Shown: positions 19,716-29,390 of the stretch, one piece after another
Layout of the letters: every line of letters starts with the position of its first letter
Numbering within the stretch: position 1 is the stretch's first letter
Source: Shewanella acanthi
Lineage (GTDB): Bacteria; Pseudomonadota; Gammaproteobacteria; Enterobacterales; Shewanellaceae
DNA length: 64,000 nt
Assembly (NCBI RefSeq): GCF_019457475.1
Contig: NZ_CP080413.1
Span: forward strand, 1,674,001-1,738,000
Direction of reading: 5' to 3'
Program-made: the position numbers and the translations under genes
The notes under the pieces: generated by a model
What the model was told of the DNA's origin: nothing
What the model saw: only the letters and a program-made list of their open reading frames with translations
The model's database searches: none

Positions 19716-22700
19716 ATGAAGCAACTTTTTAAGCGTAGCCGTATCGCGGCGACCTGCCTTATGGCAATGGGTCTGACTTCAAATTATGCCATGGCTGAAG
19801 ATGACGCCATGCTAATCGATAGCAAGTCAAATGCCGTACAATTCACCTTAATCACCGGTGAAGTAGTCACAGCTGTCGTTCGTACAGATGGCACTCTGGG
19901 TGGTATTCGCCTGATGGGTGAGAATGGTACCGAAGTGATCACCAGTGTTTTCCAAAATAAAAATGGTCAATACATCATTTCGCCTAAAGCGCAGAAGCTA
20001 GTTGATAGCCGAACTGTAGACATGGAGCTTTTCAACATCACTAAACTGCATGCAGCCGGTTACGATGATGCTTCAACTGATAAATTACCCGTTATTATCG
20101 AATACCAAGATGGCACACTGGCAGGATCTGCGGTACCAAATGCTATCGAAGGGGCGACCTTAACCGACGAAATCGAACTCATTGACAGTGCTTCGTTTGG
20201 GATCAGCAAAGATAAAGCGGCTCAGGTGATTGAATCCCTTAGCAACGATATGACCGTTAAGGCCGTGTGGTTAGATGCTGTTATCAAGGCTGAACCTGTC
20301 ACGTCTAGCGGCGTAAATGCGTTGGCGAACTTAAAACCAACAGTACCATTAACGGGTGCTTACGGTAATTTAGCAAATAAATATAATGGTAAAGGTGTTC
20401 TCGTTGCGGTACTCGATACTGGCTACGATACTGAGCATCCTGATCTTGCGGGCCAAGTATTAGTAAGCAAAGATTTTAGCTACTCAAGCAACGGTGTGGA
20501 TGATTTAAACAGTCATGGCACCCATACGGCATCGACCATTGCAGGTACTGGCCATGAGTCTGATGGCCTTTATGCGGGTATGGCACCTGGCGCTAAGTTA
20601 CTGGTTGGTAAGGTGTTATCAAATTCCGGTTCGGGTTCAACCACGGGTATCCTTAACGGTATGATTTGGGCCGTCAACCAAGGTGCTGACATTGTCAGTA
20701 TGTCACTCGGTGGCAGTGGCACAAGCTGCCAAGGTCCACTGGTTGATATGGTTGAAGCGTTAAGTGATAAAGCGCTATTTGTTATTTCTGCGGGCAACAG
20801 CTTTACCCGTGAATCAGTAGGTATTCCAGGTTGTGCGCCAAGCGCCTTAACCGTTGGCGCTGCCGATAGAGAGAACAACACTGCCACCTTCTCATCACGT
20901 GGTCCATCTCCAGATGGCCATTCAGCGAAACCTGATATTACTTCACAGGGTGTGGATGTTATTGCTGCCGCATCAGGTGGTAACGGCGATACTGCCTACC
21001 GTGCGATGTCTGGCACCTCTATGTCAGCGCCACACGTAGCAGGCGGCGCGGCAATTGTGATGGAAGCAAGACCTGATTTGACACCACGTCAGGTGAAGGA
21101 AGTATTGACGTCTTCTGTTCTGCCAACCGATGCCCATGTGTTAGAGCAGGGTGCTGGTCCTATGGATGTTAACCGCGCTGTTGGCCAAAGCATTATTGCA
21201 CCGCCAAATATGGAATTAGGTTCATTTGCCTATGACCAAGATATCGGAGTAACCCAAACTCAGGTGACTCTTACCAACGTATCGAATAAAGACGTTACGT
21301 TGAAGCTCAAAATGAGTTTGATAGGTGAAGACGGCAAAACTCAAATGCCAGCGACCTTAGCGGGCCTAGGCGTTAAGTCAATCGTCGTCCCAGCAAACGG
21401 TACTGCTGATGTGCCAGTGTGGATTGACTCAAGTGTTGCCCTGCGTAGCGGTGCATATGGTGCGATCACTGGTCGTATCGAAGGCACTACAACGGGTAAA
21501 ACCGATGTGCATGTGACAGTGCCGGTGTCATTCTGGATCCAGCAACCAGAAGTAAACCTAAGCCTGAATGTGACTGATATGCGCGGTAAACCAGCCGCTT
21601 CTCCATCAAAAGTGTATTTGATGAATGAAGAAGATGACTGGGGTCAAGCGGTGACCTTAACTAACGGTCAAGCGAACCTGAAAGTTCCCGAGGGGAACTA
21701 CACTATTGTGGCTAACGTCATGACCTATGACAATGATACCACGACCACTGGTCTGGTTGAGTCTGCGGCTCAAATGGCGGTATTAAACCGCAAAGTGAGC
21801 CAAGACACCCATCTTGAGTTTGATGCTCGTAATGCTGAAAAACTGGAATTTAAAGCGAGTAAGCCTTTAGCTCCCCAGGGCTATTCATTCGGCTTTACCT
21901 ATGCGCTTGACGATAACAAGCTAGCAAAATTAGCTGCGATGGACTTAGCACCTGATTATGTGAAGGAGATGTACACATGGTCCCAGGGCCATGACGATCG
22001 TTTCCGTTCATTCGTGACGACCCGTGCTTTTGCGCCAGAAACCGTACTTAAGATGCAAAACGGCGAAGTGCTCGATTACAATAAACAAGGTTTGGCAATG
22101 TCCTTCAATGGTGAGGGCAGCGCTGAAGTGGTGTTTGTTGGAGATGGTGGTTATAGCACTAAATGGGCTGATTACGATCTACAAGGTCGTATTGCACTGA
22201 TTGGTAACCCTTACTACTTCACTTCGACTATGGTGAATAGCGCGCTGAAAAATGGCGCAATCGGGGTGATTTTCTATCGTCCAGGTATGAATGGACGTTA
22301 TAAAGGCACAATCGGTGGTACACCACGTATTCCAGCTGTTGCAGTGAGCTCTGAACAGGGTGAAGCGTTACTCGCGGAAGTTCAAGCGGGTAACAACGTT
22401 GTGAGTTGGAAAGGGATTGCGGCAGAGCGTACACCTTATGCTTATTCTATCAACCACATCACCGATGGTCATATCAATGGTGGTCAAGTAGTATTGCAAG
22501 AACAGAAAATGAACAAAATTCAAGCGGCTTATCACTCACAAAATGATGAGCGCCCCGTGTTTGTTGACGTGATGGCAATGACTAACAGCACTGGTGAGTT
22601 CTACTCTACGGGTAGTACGCAAATGGTGATGACGCCGGTTGTTCGTGATGAGTACTACACTGCAACGACTAAAAATATGTGGACTAACTTAGTGATGCCA

Positions 22701-23501
22701 GGTTCTTCAATTACAACAGAAGGCGCTTACTTTGATGGTCCTCGTATGATGACTGAAGGCGGTAAAGAAACCACAACTTGGTTAAAAGGTCCTAAAGCGG
22801 GCAGCCAATTGTCTAACGGTGGTGTAATTGCATACCGCGACACTAACACCGTTGGTTTTAGTATTGTGCGTTTTGGTGATGCGAGTGGTCACGATGGCAC
22901 AACAGGCTATAACGCACAGTCTCTATATGGGCTGAAAGTGAATGGTGTTAACTCTTACCTCGATACCGGTAAGGTGACATTGCCTGATAGCAATGCACAG
23001 GTTGAGTTGGAGATCCGTTCGTACCCTCGCGGTGTAGGTAGTAGCTCTCCTATTAAAGATAACTTAGGTTCGTTCTACCAAGGTATTTATACCTTTAACA
23101 CTGACTCTGGCAAGCAAGGTGCCCAAGCTGTACTGGTTCCTAAAATTGATGTGCCGGTAGCGATTGATAACACCTTACCAGCAGGTGAACCTGCCATGGT
23201 TAAACTCGCGGGTCTGATGGACGGTATCGGTCAAGTAGACCTGTCTGATGTAACACTTGAATATGGTTACGGCCAAGAGTGTTCATTAACGACTCCATCA
23301 GTTTCTATCTATTGTCCTGTTAGCACTAAATTTGCTGAAACTTCATGGCAAGTTGCAGAAGTTAAACAAATTAATGGTGAATGGGTTGCCACAATTCCTA
23401 ACAGCACTGTTGCAGGCAATTTTGTTCACTTACGTGTACAAATGAAATCTGATGACAGCTCTGTTAAACAAACCATGATGCGTGTTTACATGCTCAAATA
23501 A
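19716..23501 (+). CDS. Secreted subtilisin-like serine protease (S8) with PA domain
   Basis: This is an exported endopeptidase of 1261 residues. I start it at MKQLFKRSRI, which gives a classical Sec signal peptide cleaved after AMA (about residue 27); the frame upstream to 19608 adds only unlikely sequence. A propeptide-like region (about 28-210) precedes the S8 domain with Asp234 (AVLDTGYD), His267 (NSHGTHTAS), oxyanion Asn361 (ISAGNSF) and Ser435 (GTSMSAPH). Beta-sandwich modules follow (about 500-700). A protease-associated domain (about 800-893; IALIGNP, NGAIGVIFYRPG) lies after the catalytic Ser rather than inserted between His and Ser, as is more usual. No membrane anchor is visible; type II secretion or outer-membrane release is likely but inferred. 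A strong terminator follows. Confidence 0.92.
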   Translation: MKQLFKRSRIAATCLMAMGLTSNYAMAEDDAMLIDSKSNAVQFTLITGEVVTAVVRTDGTLGGIRLMGENGTEVITSVFQNKNGQYIISPKAQKLVDSRTVDMELFNITKLHAAGYDDASTDKLPVIIEYQDGTLAGSAVPNAIEGATLTDEIELIDSASFGISKDKAAQVIESLSNDMTVKAVWLDAVIKAEPVTSSGVNALANLKPTVPLTGAYGNLANKYNGKGVLVAVLDTGYDTEHPDLAGQVLVSKDFSYSSNGVDDLNSHGTHTASTIAGTGHESDGLYAGMAPGAKLLVGKVLSNSGSGSTTGILNGMIWAVNQGADIVSMSLGGSGTSCQGPLVDMVEALSDKALFVISAGNSFTRESVGIPGCAPSALTVGAADRENNTATFSSRGPSPDGHSAKPDITSQGVDVIAAASGGNGDTAYRAMSGTSMSAPHVAGGAAIVMEARPDLTPRQVKEVLTSSVLPTDAHVLEQGAGPMDVNRAVGQSIIAPPNMELGSFAYDQDIGVTQTQVTLTNVSNKDVTLKLKMSLIGEDGKTQMPATLAGLGVKSIVVPANGTADVPVWIDSSVALRSGAYGAITGRIEGTTTGKTDVHVTVPVSFWIQQPEVNLSLNVTDMRGKPAASPSKVYLMNEEDDWGQAVTLTNGQANLKVPEGNYTIVANVMTYDNDTTTTGLVESAAQMAVLNRKVSQDTHLEFDARNAEKLEFKASKPLAPQGYSFGFTYALDDNKLAKLAAMDLAPDYVKEMYTWSQGHDDRFRSFVTTRAFAPETVLKMQNGEVLDYNKQGLAMSFNGEGSAEVVFVGDGGYSTKWADYDLQGRIALIGNPYYFTSTMVNSALKNGAIGVIFYRPGMNGRYKGTIGGTPRIPAVAVSSEQGEALLAEVQAGNNVVSWKGIAAERTPYAYSINHITDGHINGGQVVLQEQKMNKIQAAYHSQNDERPVFVDVMAMTNSTGEFYSTGSTQMVMTPVVRDEYYTATTKNMWTNLVMPGSSITTEGAYFDGPRMMTEGGKETTTWLKGPKAGSQLSNGGVIAYRDTNTVGFSIVRFGDASGHDGTTGYNAQSLYGLKVNGVNSYLDTGKVTLPDSNAQVELEIRSYPRGVGSSSPIKDNLGSFYQGIYTFNTDSGKQGAQAVLVPKIDVPVAIDNTLPAGEPAMVKLAGLMDGIGQVDLSDVTLEYGYGQECSLTTPSVSIYCPVSTKFAETSWQVAEVKQINGEWVATIPNSTVAGNFVHLRVQMKSDDSSVKQTMMRVYMLK

Positions 23502-23520
23502 TCCAAACCCTGGATAACGC

Positions 23521-23556
23521 AAAACCGCTATTGTTTCGGCAATAGCGGTTTTTTTA
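23521..23556. terminator. Terminator after the subtilase gene
   Basis: The stem AAAACCGCTATTG/CAATAGCGGTTTT is followed by a T-run. The symmetric A/T flanks also suit the convergent small gene. Confidence 0.9.
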
Positions 23557-23572
23557 TTCGGGTAATTATGGG

Positions 23573-23923
23573 TCAATTATAGGGGAATAGCACCGCGAGT
23601 AAGACCAGACTAGAGCCTATGAGTAAGCCATGTTGGAGTAATCGCTGGCCTTGTATGAGGCTATTTTTACCCTGTTTCAAGCTGGTAATAAGTTGATTAT
23701 GTTTGTAGATCCGACAGGTCAGTTCATCGGTTTGTGGGTCGATAAACAGCTTAAAGCTGCATTGCTGGCCATCATTAAGACAAATGTTGTGGACACTTTT
23801 AGGTCCAAAATTTAATTTTGAGGATACCTGTTGTCCATTCACCAATACCCTTTCTAATCCAAACCAGTCACTGGCCTGTAACTCTACAGAGTCATCATTT
23901 AACTCGTACTTAAAACTGACCAT
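23573..23923 (-). CDS. Small C-terminally membrane-anchored protein, unknown function
   Basis: I do not recognise a named family. The 116-residue protein has a soluble, beta-rich N-terminal part (FKYELNDDSVELQ, ERVLVNGQQVSSK, KLFIDPQTDEL) and a single hydrophobic helix at the extreme C-terminus (about 95-114, HGLLIGSSLVLLAVLFP), a tail-anchor arrangement. There is no signal peptide. Two Cys residues lie close together in ICLNDGQQC. It is convergent with the protease gene and lies 190 nt downstream of leucine dehydrogenase on the same strand, with no clear terminator between them. Confidence 0.65.
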   Translation of the reverse strand: MVSFKYELNDDSVELQASDWFGLERVLVNGQQVSSKLNFGPKSVHNICLNDGQQCSFKLFIDPQTDELTCRIYKHNQLITSLKQGKNSLIQGQRLLQHGLLIGSSLVLLAVLFPYN

Positions 23924-24113
23924 AAGCTATCCCTTCTCAGAGCGACGAGTGGTTAATTCAAGCAGAGCTTTATAGTCTTTTCCACTACAGAAAAGTGAAA
24001 TTTACGTGTCGGTTGGGTATCTAATTGGTATTAGAGGATATTTAATTTTTGAAGGGTTAGGAGGGAAGAATAAGGGTGAGTAGCAGCGATTAGCCACCCA
24101 CCCAAATGAGCGA

Positions 24114-25148
24114 TTACACCTTAGCAGCTTGGTAAATGGCACGGGCCATTTCGTCGGCAACATCACCTGTTGTGCGGTTTTCTGCATCTGCCTTAGCGAA
24201 GATTTTTAACAGGGTGTTATAGATTTCACGCACTTTGGCTTCAGATTTGGCCGCATCATAATTGTTTTCAAATGATACGTTGATAATGCCGCCAGCGTTA
24301 ATCACATAATCTGGCGCGTACAGAATGCCCATTTCCTTTAATTGTTCGCCATGACGTACTTCAGCTAATTGATTGTTCGCGCAGCCCGCGACAATTTTGG
24401 CCTTTAGCAGCGGCAGGGTGGAATCGTTCAGGGTAGCACCTAACGCACATGGTGCGTAAACATCTACGTCTTGAATGTAGATATCCTGAGGTGCGACAAC
24501 GGTTGCGCCAAAATCAGTGGCAACTTTGTCTAAAGAGGCCTGGTGAATATCGGTAACAACTAACTGCGCGCCTTCTTCATGCAAGTGTTTACACAGGTAG
24601 TAACCAACGTGGCCAACACCTTGAACGGCGATTTTAAGCCCTTCTAAGCTTTCTAACCCGAGCTTATGTTTAACGGCTGCTTTGATCCCTAAATAAGTGC
24701 CAAGGGCAGTGAACGGTGACGGATCACCGCTTTTACCTTCAAGGCCGGCCATATAAGGCGTTTCTTCATGGGCAATCATAATGTCGGCCGTTGTGGTACC
24801 GACATCTTCTGCCGAATAGTAGCGACCGCCTAAACTATTGATAAAACGACCAAAGGCACGGAATAGGGCTTCGCGATCGGGGCGCTTTGGATCGGCGATA
24901 ATCACAGATTTGCCGCCACCCATGGTTAAACCCGCAAGGGCATTCTTGTAGGTCATGCCGCGGGAGAGGCGTAAGACGTCTGTCAGGGCTTCGTCATCGG
25001 ATTGATAGTTCCACATCCGGCAACCACCAACGGCGGGGCCGAGGTTGGTGTTATGGATGGCAACAATGGCTTTTAGGCCACTTTCTTTATCATGACAGAA
25101 TACCACCTGTTCATGTTCGTCAAAGGATACATGATTAAATACAGCCAC
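24114..25148 (-). CDS. ldh: Leucine dehydrogenase (Glu/Leu/Phe/Val dehydrogenase family)
   Basis: The enzyme carries out NAD-dependent oxidative deamination of branched-chain amino acids to 2-oxo acids and ammonia, feeding BCAA catabolism. The 344 residues match leucine dehydrogenase length. The substrate-binding region shows GPAVGGCRMW and the catalytic Lys in LTMGGGKSVI; AEDVGTT follows; the Rossmann fold has VQGVGHVGYYL with an acidic residue in VVTDIHQ, favouring NAD over NADP. A LiuR-like operator lies 155 nt upstream, in line with its known membership in the BCAA regulon in Shewanella (recalled). The symbol is often ldh in this genus; it is not lactate dehydrogenase. Confidence 0.93.
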   Translation of the reverse strand: MAVFNHVSFDEHEQVVFCHDKESGLKAIVAIHNTNLGPAVGGCRMWNYQSDDEALTDVLRLSRGMTYKNALAGLTMGGGKSVIIADPKRPDREALFRAFGRFINSLGGRYYSAEDVGTTTADIMIAHEETPYMAGLEGKSGDPSPFTALGTYLGIKAAVKHKLGLESLEGLKIAVQGVGHVGYYLCKHLHEEGAQLVVTDIHQASLDKVATDFGATVVAPQDIYIQDVDVYAPCALGATLNDSTLPLLKAKIVAGCANNQLAEVRHGEQLKEMGILYAPDYVINAGGIINVSFENNYDAAKSEAKVREIYNTLLKIFAKADAENRTTGDVADEMARAIYQAAKV

Positions 25149-25302
25149 GTGAAGATCTCCGCTTTACACAGTAAATGGCCAACAGGATATTTCCCCATTG
25201 GCCGCTCGTTATATTTATTGCAGAACCATAGCATTTAGCGATACTCTCAACCATTCGTTGTGACCGAATAATTGAGATAATTTGTGGCAATCTAGGTTTC
25301 CA

Positions 25303-25320
25303 CTTTACGTAAACGTAAAG
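25303..25320. promoter_or_regulatory. LiuR-like operator upstream of leucine dehydrogenase
   Basis: CTTTACGT-AA-ACGTAAAG is a perfect 8-bp inverted repeat around AA. It resembles the MerR-type LiuR motif (TTTACGT..ACGTAAA) reported for branched-chain amino acid genes in gammaproteobacteria. Its spacing to the gene is suitable; binding is inferred. Confidence 0.65.
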
Positions 25321-25429
25321 TATGATAGTTGCAGATACACTATCGCCGAGATACATTCAGCCATTAGTATGCATCGTGGACTTTCCAAAGAATGAGAGCC
25401 ACGCAATAACAATAAGTTAGGAAGGAAGT

Positions 25430-25888
25430 ATGACTGAACAAGCCGCTGCACCAGCCCAACCGACCATTTCCCCAGAAGAGATGGAAAAAATGCGTCAAGA
25501 ATGGGTTAGAACGCAATTTCAAAAGGCTAACCGTTTTCTGGCTGAAAAAGGGGTGATCCCAAGTAAAGTGTTAGCCGATGAAAGCCGTTACTTAGCACCT
25601 TATTTAGCAATATGGAAAATGGAATCTAAGCGTCCGAGCACCAAAACCTATTGGGTAATGTCTGGGGATTTACCGTCGGATTTCGTGGACGTCAAAGTGG
25701 CAAAAACGGCGCGCGACGCCATTCGACATTTCTCAATGATGTGGCAGATGCAGGCGGAAAATCTCATTCGCTCTGGTGCAACTCGCCGTGATGCAACCCA
25801 GGCTAAATTCGCCCAGTTATTGGTTTCACGCGCTGAAAGTCTGTACCGGATGCACAATGATGAAAAGTTGTGGGGCAATCAGGCTTAA
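25430..25888 (+). CDS. Conserved protein, DUF4826-like
   Basis: No function is known. The 152-residue protein is soluble, mainly helical, with a Pro/Ala-rich N-terminus (EQAAAPAQPTISPEEMEKMR) and a conserved core around YLAPYLAIWKMESK, TYWVMSGDLPSDF and ARDAIRHFSMMWQMQAENL. I believe it belongs to DUF4826, found mainly in marine gammaproteobacteria, but only from memory. A GGAAG site lies shortly before the ATG. It is divergent from leucine dehydrogenase and shares the 281-nt region that holds the LiuR-like box, so co-regulation is conceivable. Confidence 0.65.
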   Translation: MTEQAAAPAQPTISPEEMEKMRQEWVRTQFQKANRFLAEKGVIPSKVLADESRYLAPYLAIWKMESKRPSTKTYWVMSGDLPSDFVDVKVAKTARDAIRHFSMMWQMQAENLIRSGATRRDATQAKFAQLLVSRAESLYRMHNDEKLWGNQA

Positions 25889-25960
25889 GCACAATTAAAT
25901 GGGTTTTGCTCAGTATTGAACAACATATAAAGCAAGTTCATTTAAGAGACTTAAGTAACA

Positions 25961-25988
25961 ATAAAGGCACTCAATCGAGTGCCTTTAT
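25961..25988. terminator. Bidirectional terminator between the DUF4826-like gene and roxA
   Basis: The perfect stem AAAGGCACTC/GAGTGCCTTT has an AATC loop. The genes are convergent here. Confidence 0.85.
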
Positions 25989-26024
25989 GTTTTTAAACCG
26001 TTCCATCAATGAAGCTAGACTGAC

Positions 26025-27224
26025 TTAGTCTTCGTCATACGTGCTTTCATCATCTAGGACTTCATCATCTGAGTCTTCATCTTCCATATCAGAACTGTCG
26101 CTCAGGTAATACAAACCTTGATTGATAAGCTGCAGCAACAGCGCTTGTACTTCTTGTTGCTCACAAAGCGCCTTTGCAGCGTCCGAGCTTAAGTTCACGT
26201 TATCGCAAAGCGTGATTAATACGGATACGTCAGTATTTGGCAGCGGATAAATCTCGCCATTGATAAAGAGGCGTGATTCGCTGTCGTTTTCCACGCGCAG
26301 CACTTTTAAGCCACCAATACGGCTGATGCCTGCGCCTTGCTCAAAGGCATCTTGTAAGTCTTCTGCGTTGTAGGCTTCTTCCCCTTCGCAGATATCGAGC
26401 TCGAAGCGGTTTTGGCTGAGCAATTTACCCAGAACCACTTGATAGCTCTTTGGATCTTCAGCCAACTGGCTTAACAGCGACATAATGCCTTGCTGGTGGT
26501 CTTGGCTGATGACCCCTGGATTTGCAGGCTCAGTTTGCGAGGTAAAACGTTGCTGACCTAAATTTTTATCCAGCAGATAGTCGGCGACTTCACTGGCTAA
26601 TTCTTGTTGGCTCGGGGCGCGGTAACCGATGGAATAGCTCAACGCTAAGGTTAAGGTTTCACCGCAGTGTGGGTAACCCGGTGGAATATAAAGCACATCG
26701 CCTTTTTCGAGCACAACATCGATGATCGGCTCAAAGTCTTCCACCAGTGGCGAGTTGGGATTGCCACCACGGCGTTGTTGTGGGGTATTGGCGCCCACAG
26801 TCCAGCGACGCTCGCCTTCACCTTGGATGATAAACACATCGTAGTTATCAACGTGTGGGCCGACACCGCCGCTAGGGGTTGCGAATGACACCATTAAATC
26901 GTCGAATCGCCAATCCGGCAGGAAGCGGAATGCCTCAACCAAAGGTTGTGAATCTGGATACCAATGGTTAACGGCTTGCACGAGTAGCTGCCAGTGGCTT
27001 TCACCGTAGTTGTCGTAGTCTTCAAAGGGGCCTTGGGTCACTTTCCAATCGTTTTCAGTGGTTTCAACGATACGTGAAGTGATTTCTTCTTCACAGGCAA
27101 GACCTGCCAGTTCATCGGCGCTGATCGGATCTTGGAATTGTGGGAAGGCACCTTTGATGACCAGAGGTTTCTTTTGCCAGTATTCATTTAAGAACTGGGC
27201 GATATCGAGATTAAGTTTGTACAT
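26025..27224 (-). CDS. roxA: JmjC-type ribosomal oxygenase (L16 arginine hydroxylase)
   Basis: RoxA (YcfD) is a 2-oxoglutarate/Fe(II) oxygenase that hydroxylates an Arg of ribosomal protein L16. The cupin core shows the Fe ligands His124 and Asp126 (GPHVDNYDVF) and His186 (PPGYPHCGET), with SIGYRAPSQQEL following, all as in E. coli YcfD. A winged-helix-like C-terminal domain follows. At 399 residues it is slightly longer than E. coli (373) because of a terminal acidic tail (about residues 374-399) made mostly of Asp and Glu. An intrinsic terminator ends only about six bases before the ATG, and no Shine-Dalgarno motif is visible, so initiation here is unusual. Confidence 0.93.
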   Translation of the reverse strand: MYKLNLDIAQFLNEYWQKKPLVIKGAFPQFQDPISADELAGLACEEEITSRIVETTENDWKVTQGPFEDYDNYGESHWQLLVQAVNHWYPDSQPLVEAFRFLPDWRFDDLMVSFATPSGGVGPHVDNYDVFIIQGEGERRWTVGANTPQQRRGGNPNSPLVEDFEPIIDVVLEKGDVLYIPPGYPHCGETLTLALSYSIGYRAPSQQELASEVADYLLDKNLGQQRFTSQTEPANPGVISQDHQQGIMSLLSQLAEDPKSYQVVLGKLLSQNRFELDICEGEEAYNAEDLQDAFEQGAGISRIGGLKVLRVENDSESRLFINGEIYPLPNTDVSVLITLCDNVNLSSDAAKALCEQQEVQALLLQLINQGLYYLSDSSDMEDEDSDDEVLDDESTYDED

Positions 27225-27230
27225 AGTGTC

Positions 27231-27264
27231 AAAAAAGGCGACTACATCTTAGGATGTAACCGCC
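27231..27264 (-). terminator. Terminator abutting the roxA start
   Basis: On the minus strand GGCGGTTACATC/GATGTAGTCGCC (10 of 12 paired) is followed by TTTTTT. The T-run ends six bases before the roxA ATG. It may end the purB operon or attenuate roxA. Confidence 0.7.
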
Positions 27265-27290
27265 TAATCCTTGTTTAGGTCAAATAAACC

Positions 27291-27357
27291 ATTTTAGCTG
27301 ATGAAACTAAGCGAGAGATTAACTTAGAAATATCTGTTTAGATTATCAGCTAAAAAT
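27291..27357. repeat. Long inverted repeat in the purB-roxA gap
   Basis: ATTTTAGCTGAT (27291-27302) pairs with ATCAGCTAAAAT (27345-27356), with a smaller CTAAG/CTTAG pair nested inside. It forms a second structure upstream of the roxA-proximal terminator. Confidence 0.55.
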
Positions 27358-27369
27358 CATTGCTGAAGT

Positions 27370-28761
<1,392 letters not shown>

Positions 28762-28766
28762 TTATT

Positions 28767-29387
28767 TTATTGTAGGGTAAGGCTTTTTTTAGCCGTATCG
28801 ACGATAGCTTTGCGGGCAAAAACTAAGTGTCTGCGCTTACCGCCAAGTTGTCGCCAAAGTACGGCACTGCGCATTGCCGCTAACAGCAGGGCACGTATTT
28901 TATGTTGTACAATTGGACGCTGCAGGCACATAGGGTTACCTGAAATTTGAATCTTAGGTCCAAGATTACTGATAATATCGCTGTAAATACTCGCCAAATT
29001 GGCGATCACTTGCTCATCGGTAATGGAAAAGTGGTGTAGCTGTCGATGCACCTGATTAATGCGTTCACTTAGCATCGCAAGGCCAGAATTAGAACGGGCA
29101 AGTTTGCGCTCCAGCGCCATAATTCCCACTAGATAGCGGGTGATTTCAACGTCTTTTTGACTACTGTCGCCCAGTTGGTTCAAGACCAGTTTATAGCCCT
29201 TTTGTAAGGCCTGTTTATCTTGATATACGTCAGCAGCAGAATCCGGATTCGTCACCAGAATGGTGTTCAAACTGGCTGCGAGTTCCTCGGTGTCACTCTC
29301 ACCATGGCGTGCTAAATACTGAACTTGTGCAATGGCTTGCAGTATTCCTGCAAAGGCCATAGTGCGATTAATCAGCTGATCGTTCAC
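28767..29387 (-). CDS. hflD: High frequency lysogenization protein HflD
   Basis: HflD is a peripheral inner-membrane helical protein; in E. coli it binds the lambda CII activator, but its cellular role is not settled. The 206-residue, nearly all-helical protein with [20 protein letters not shown] at the N-terminus is typical. It lies between mnmA (3-nt gap) and purB (26-nt gap) in an operon conserved across enterics and Shewanella. No catalytic motif is expected. Confidence 0.92.
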   Translation of the reverse strand: MNDQLINRTMAFAGILQAIAQVQYLARHGESDTEELAASLNTILVTNPDSAADVYQDKQALQKGYKLVLNQLGDSSQKDVEITRYLVGIMALERKLARSNSGLAMLSERINQVHRQLHHFSITDEQVIANLASIYSDIISNLGPKIQISGNPMCLQRPIVQHKIRALLLAAMRSAVLWRQLGGKRRHLVFARKAIVDTAKKSLTLQ

Positions 29388-29390
29388 CCG

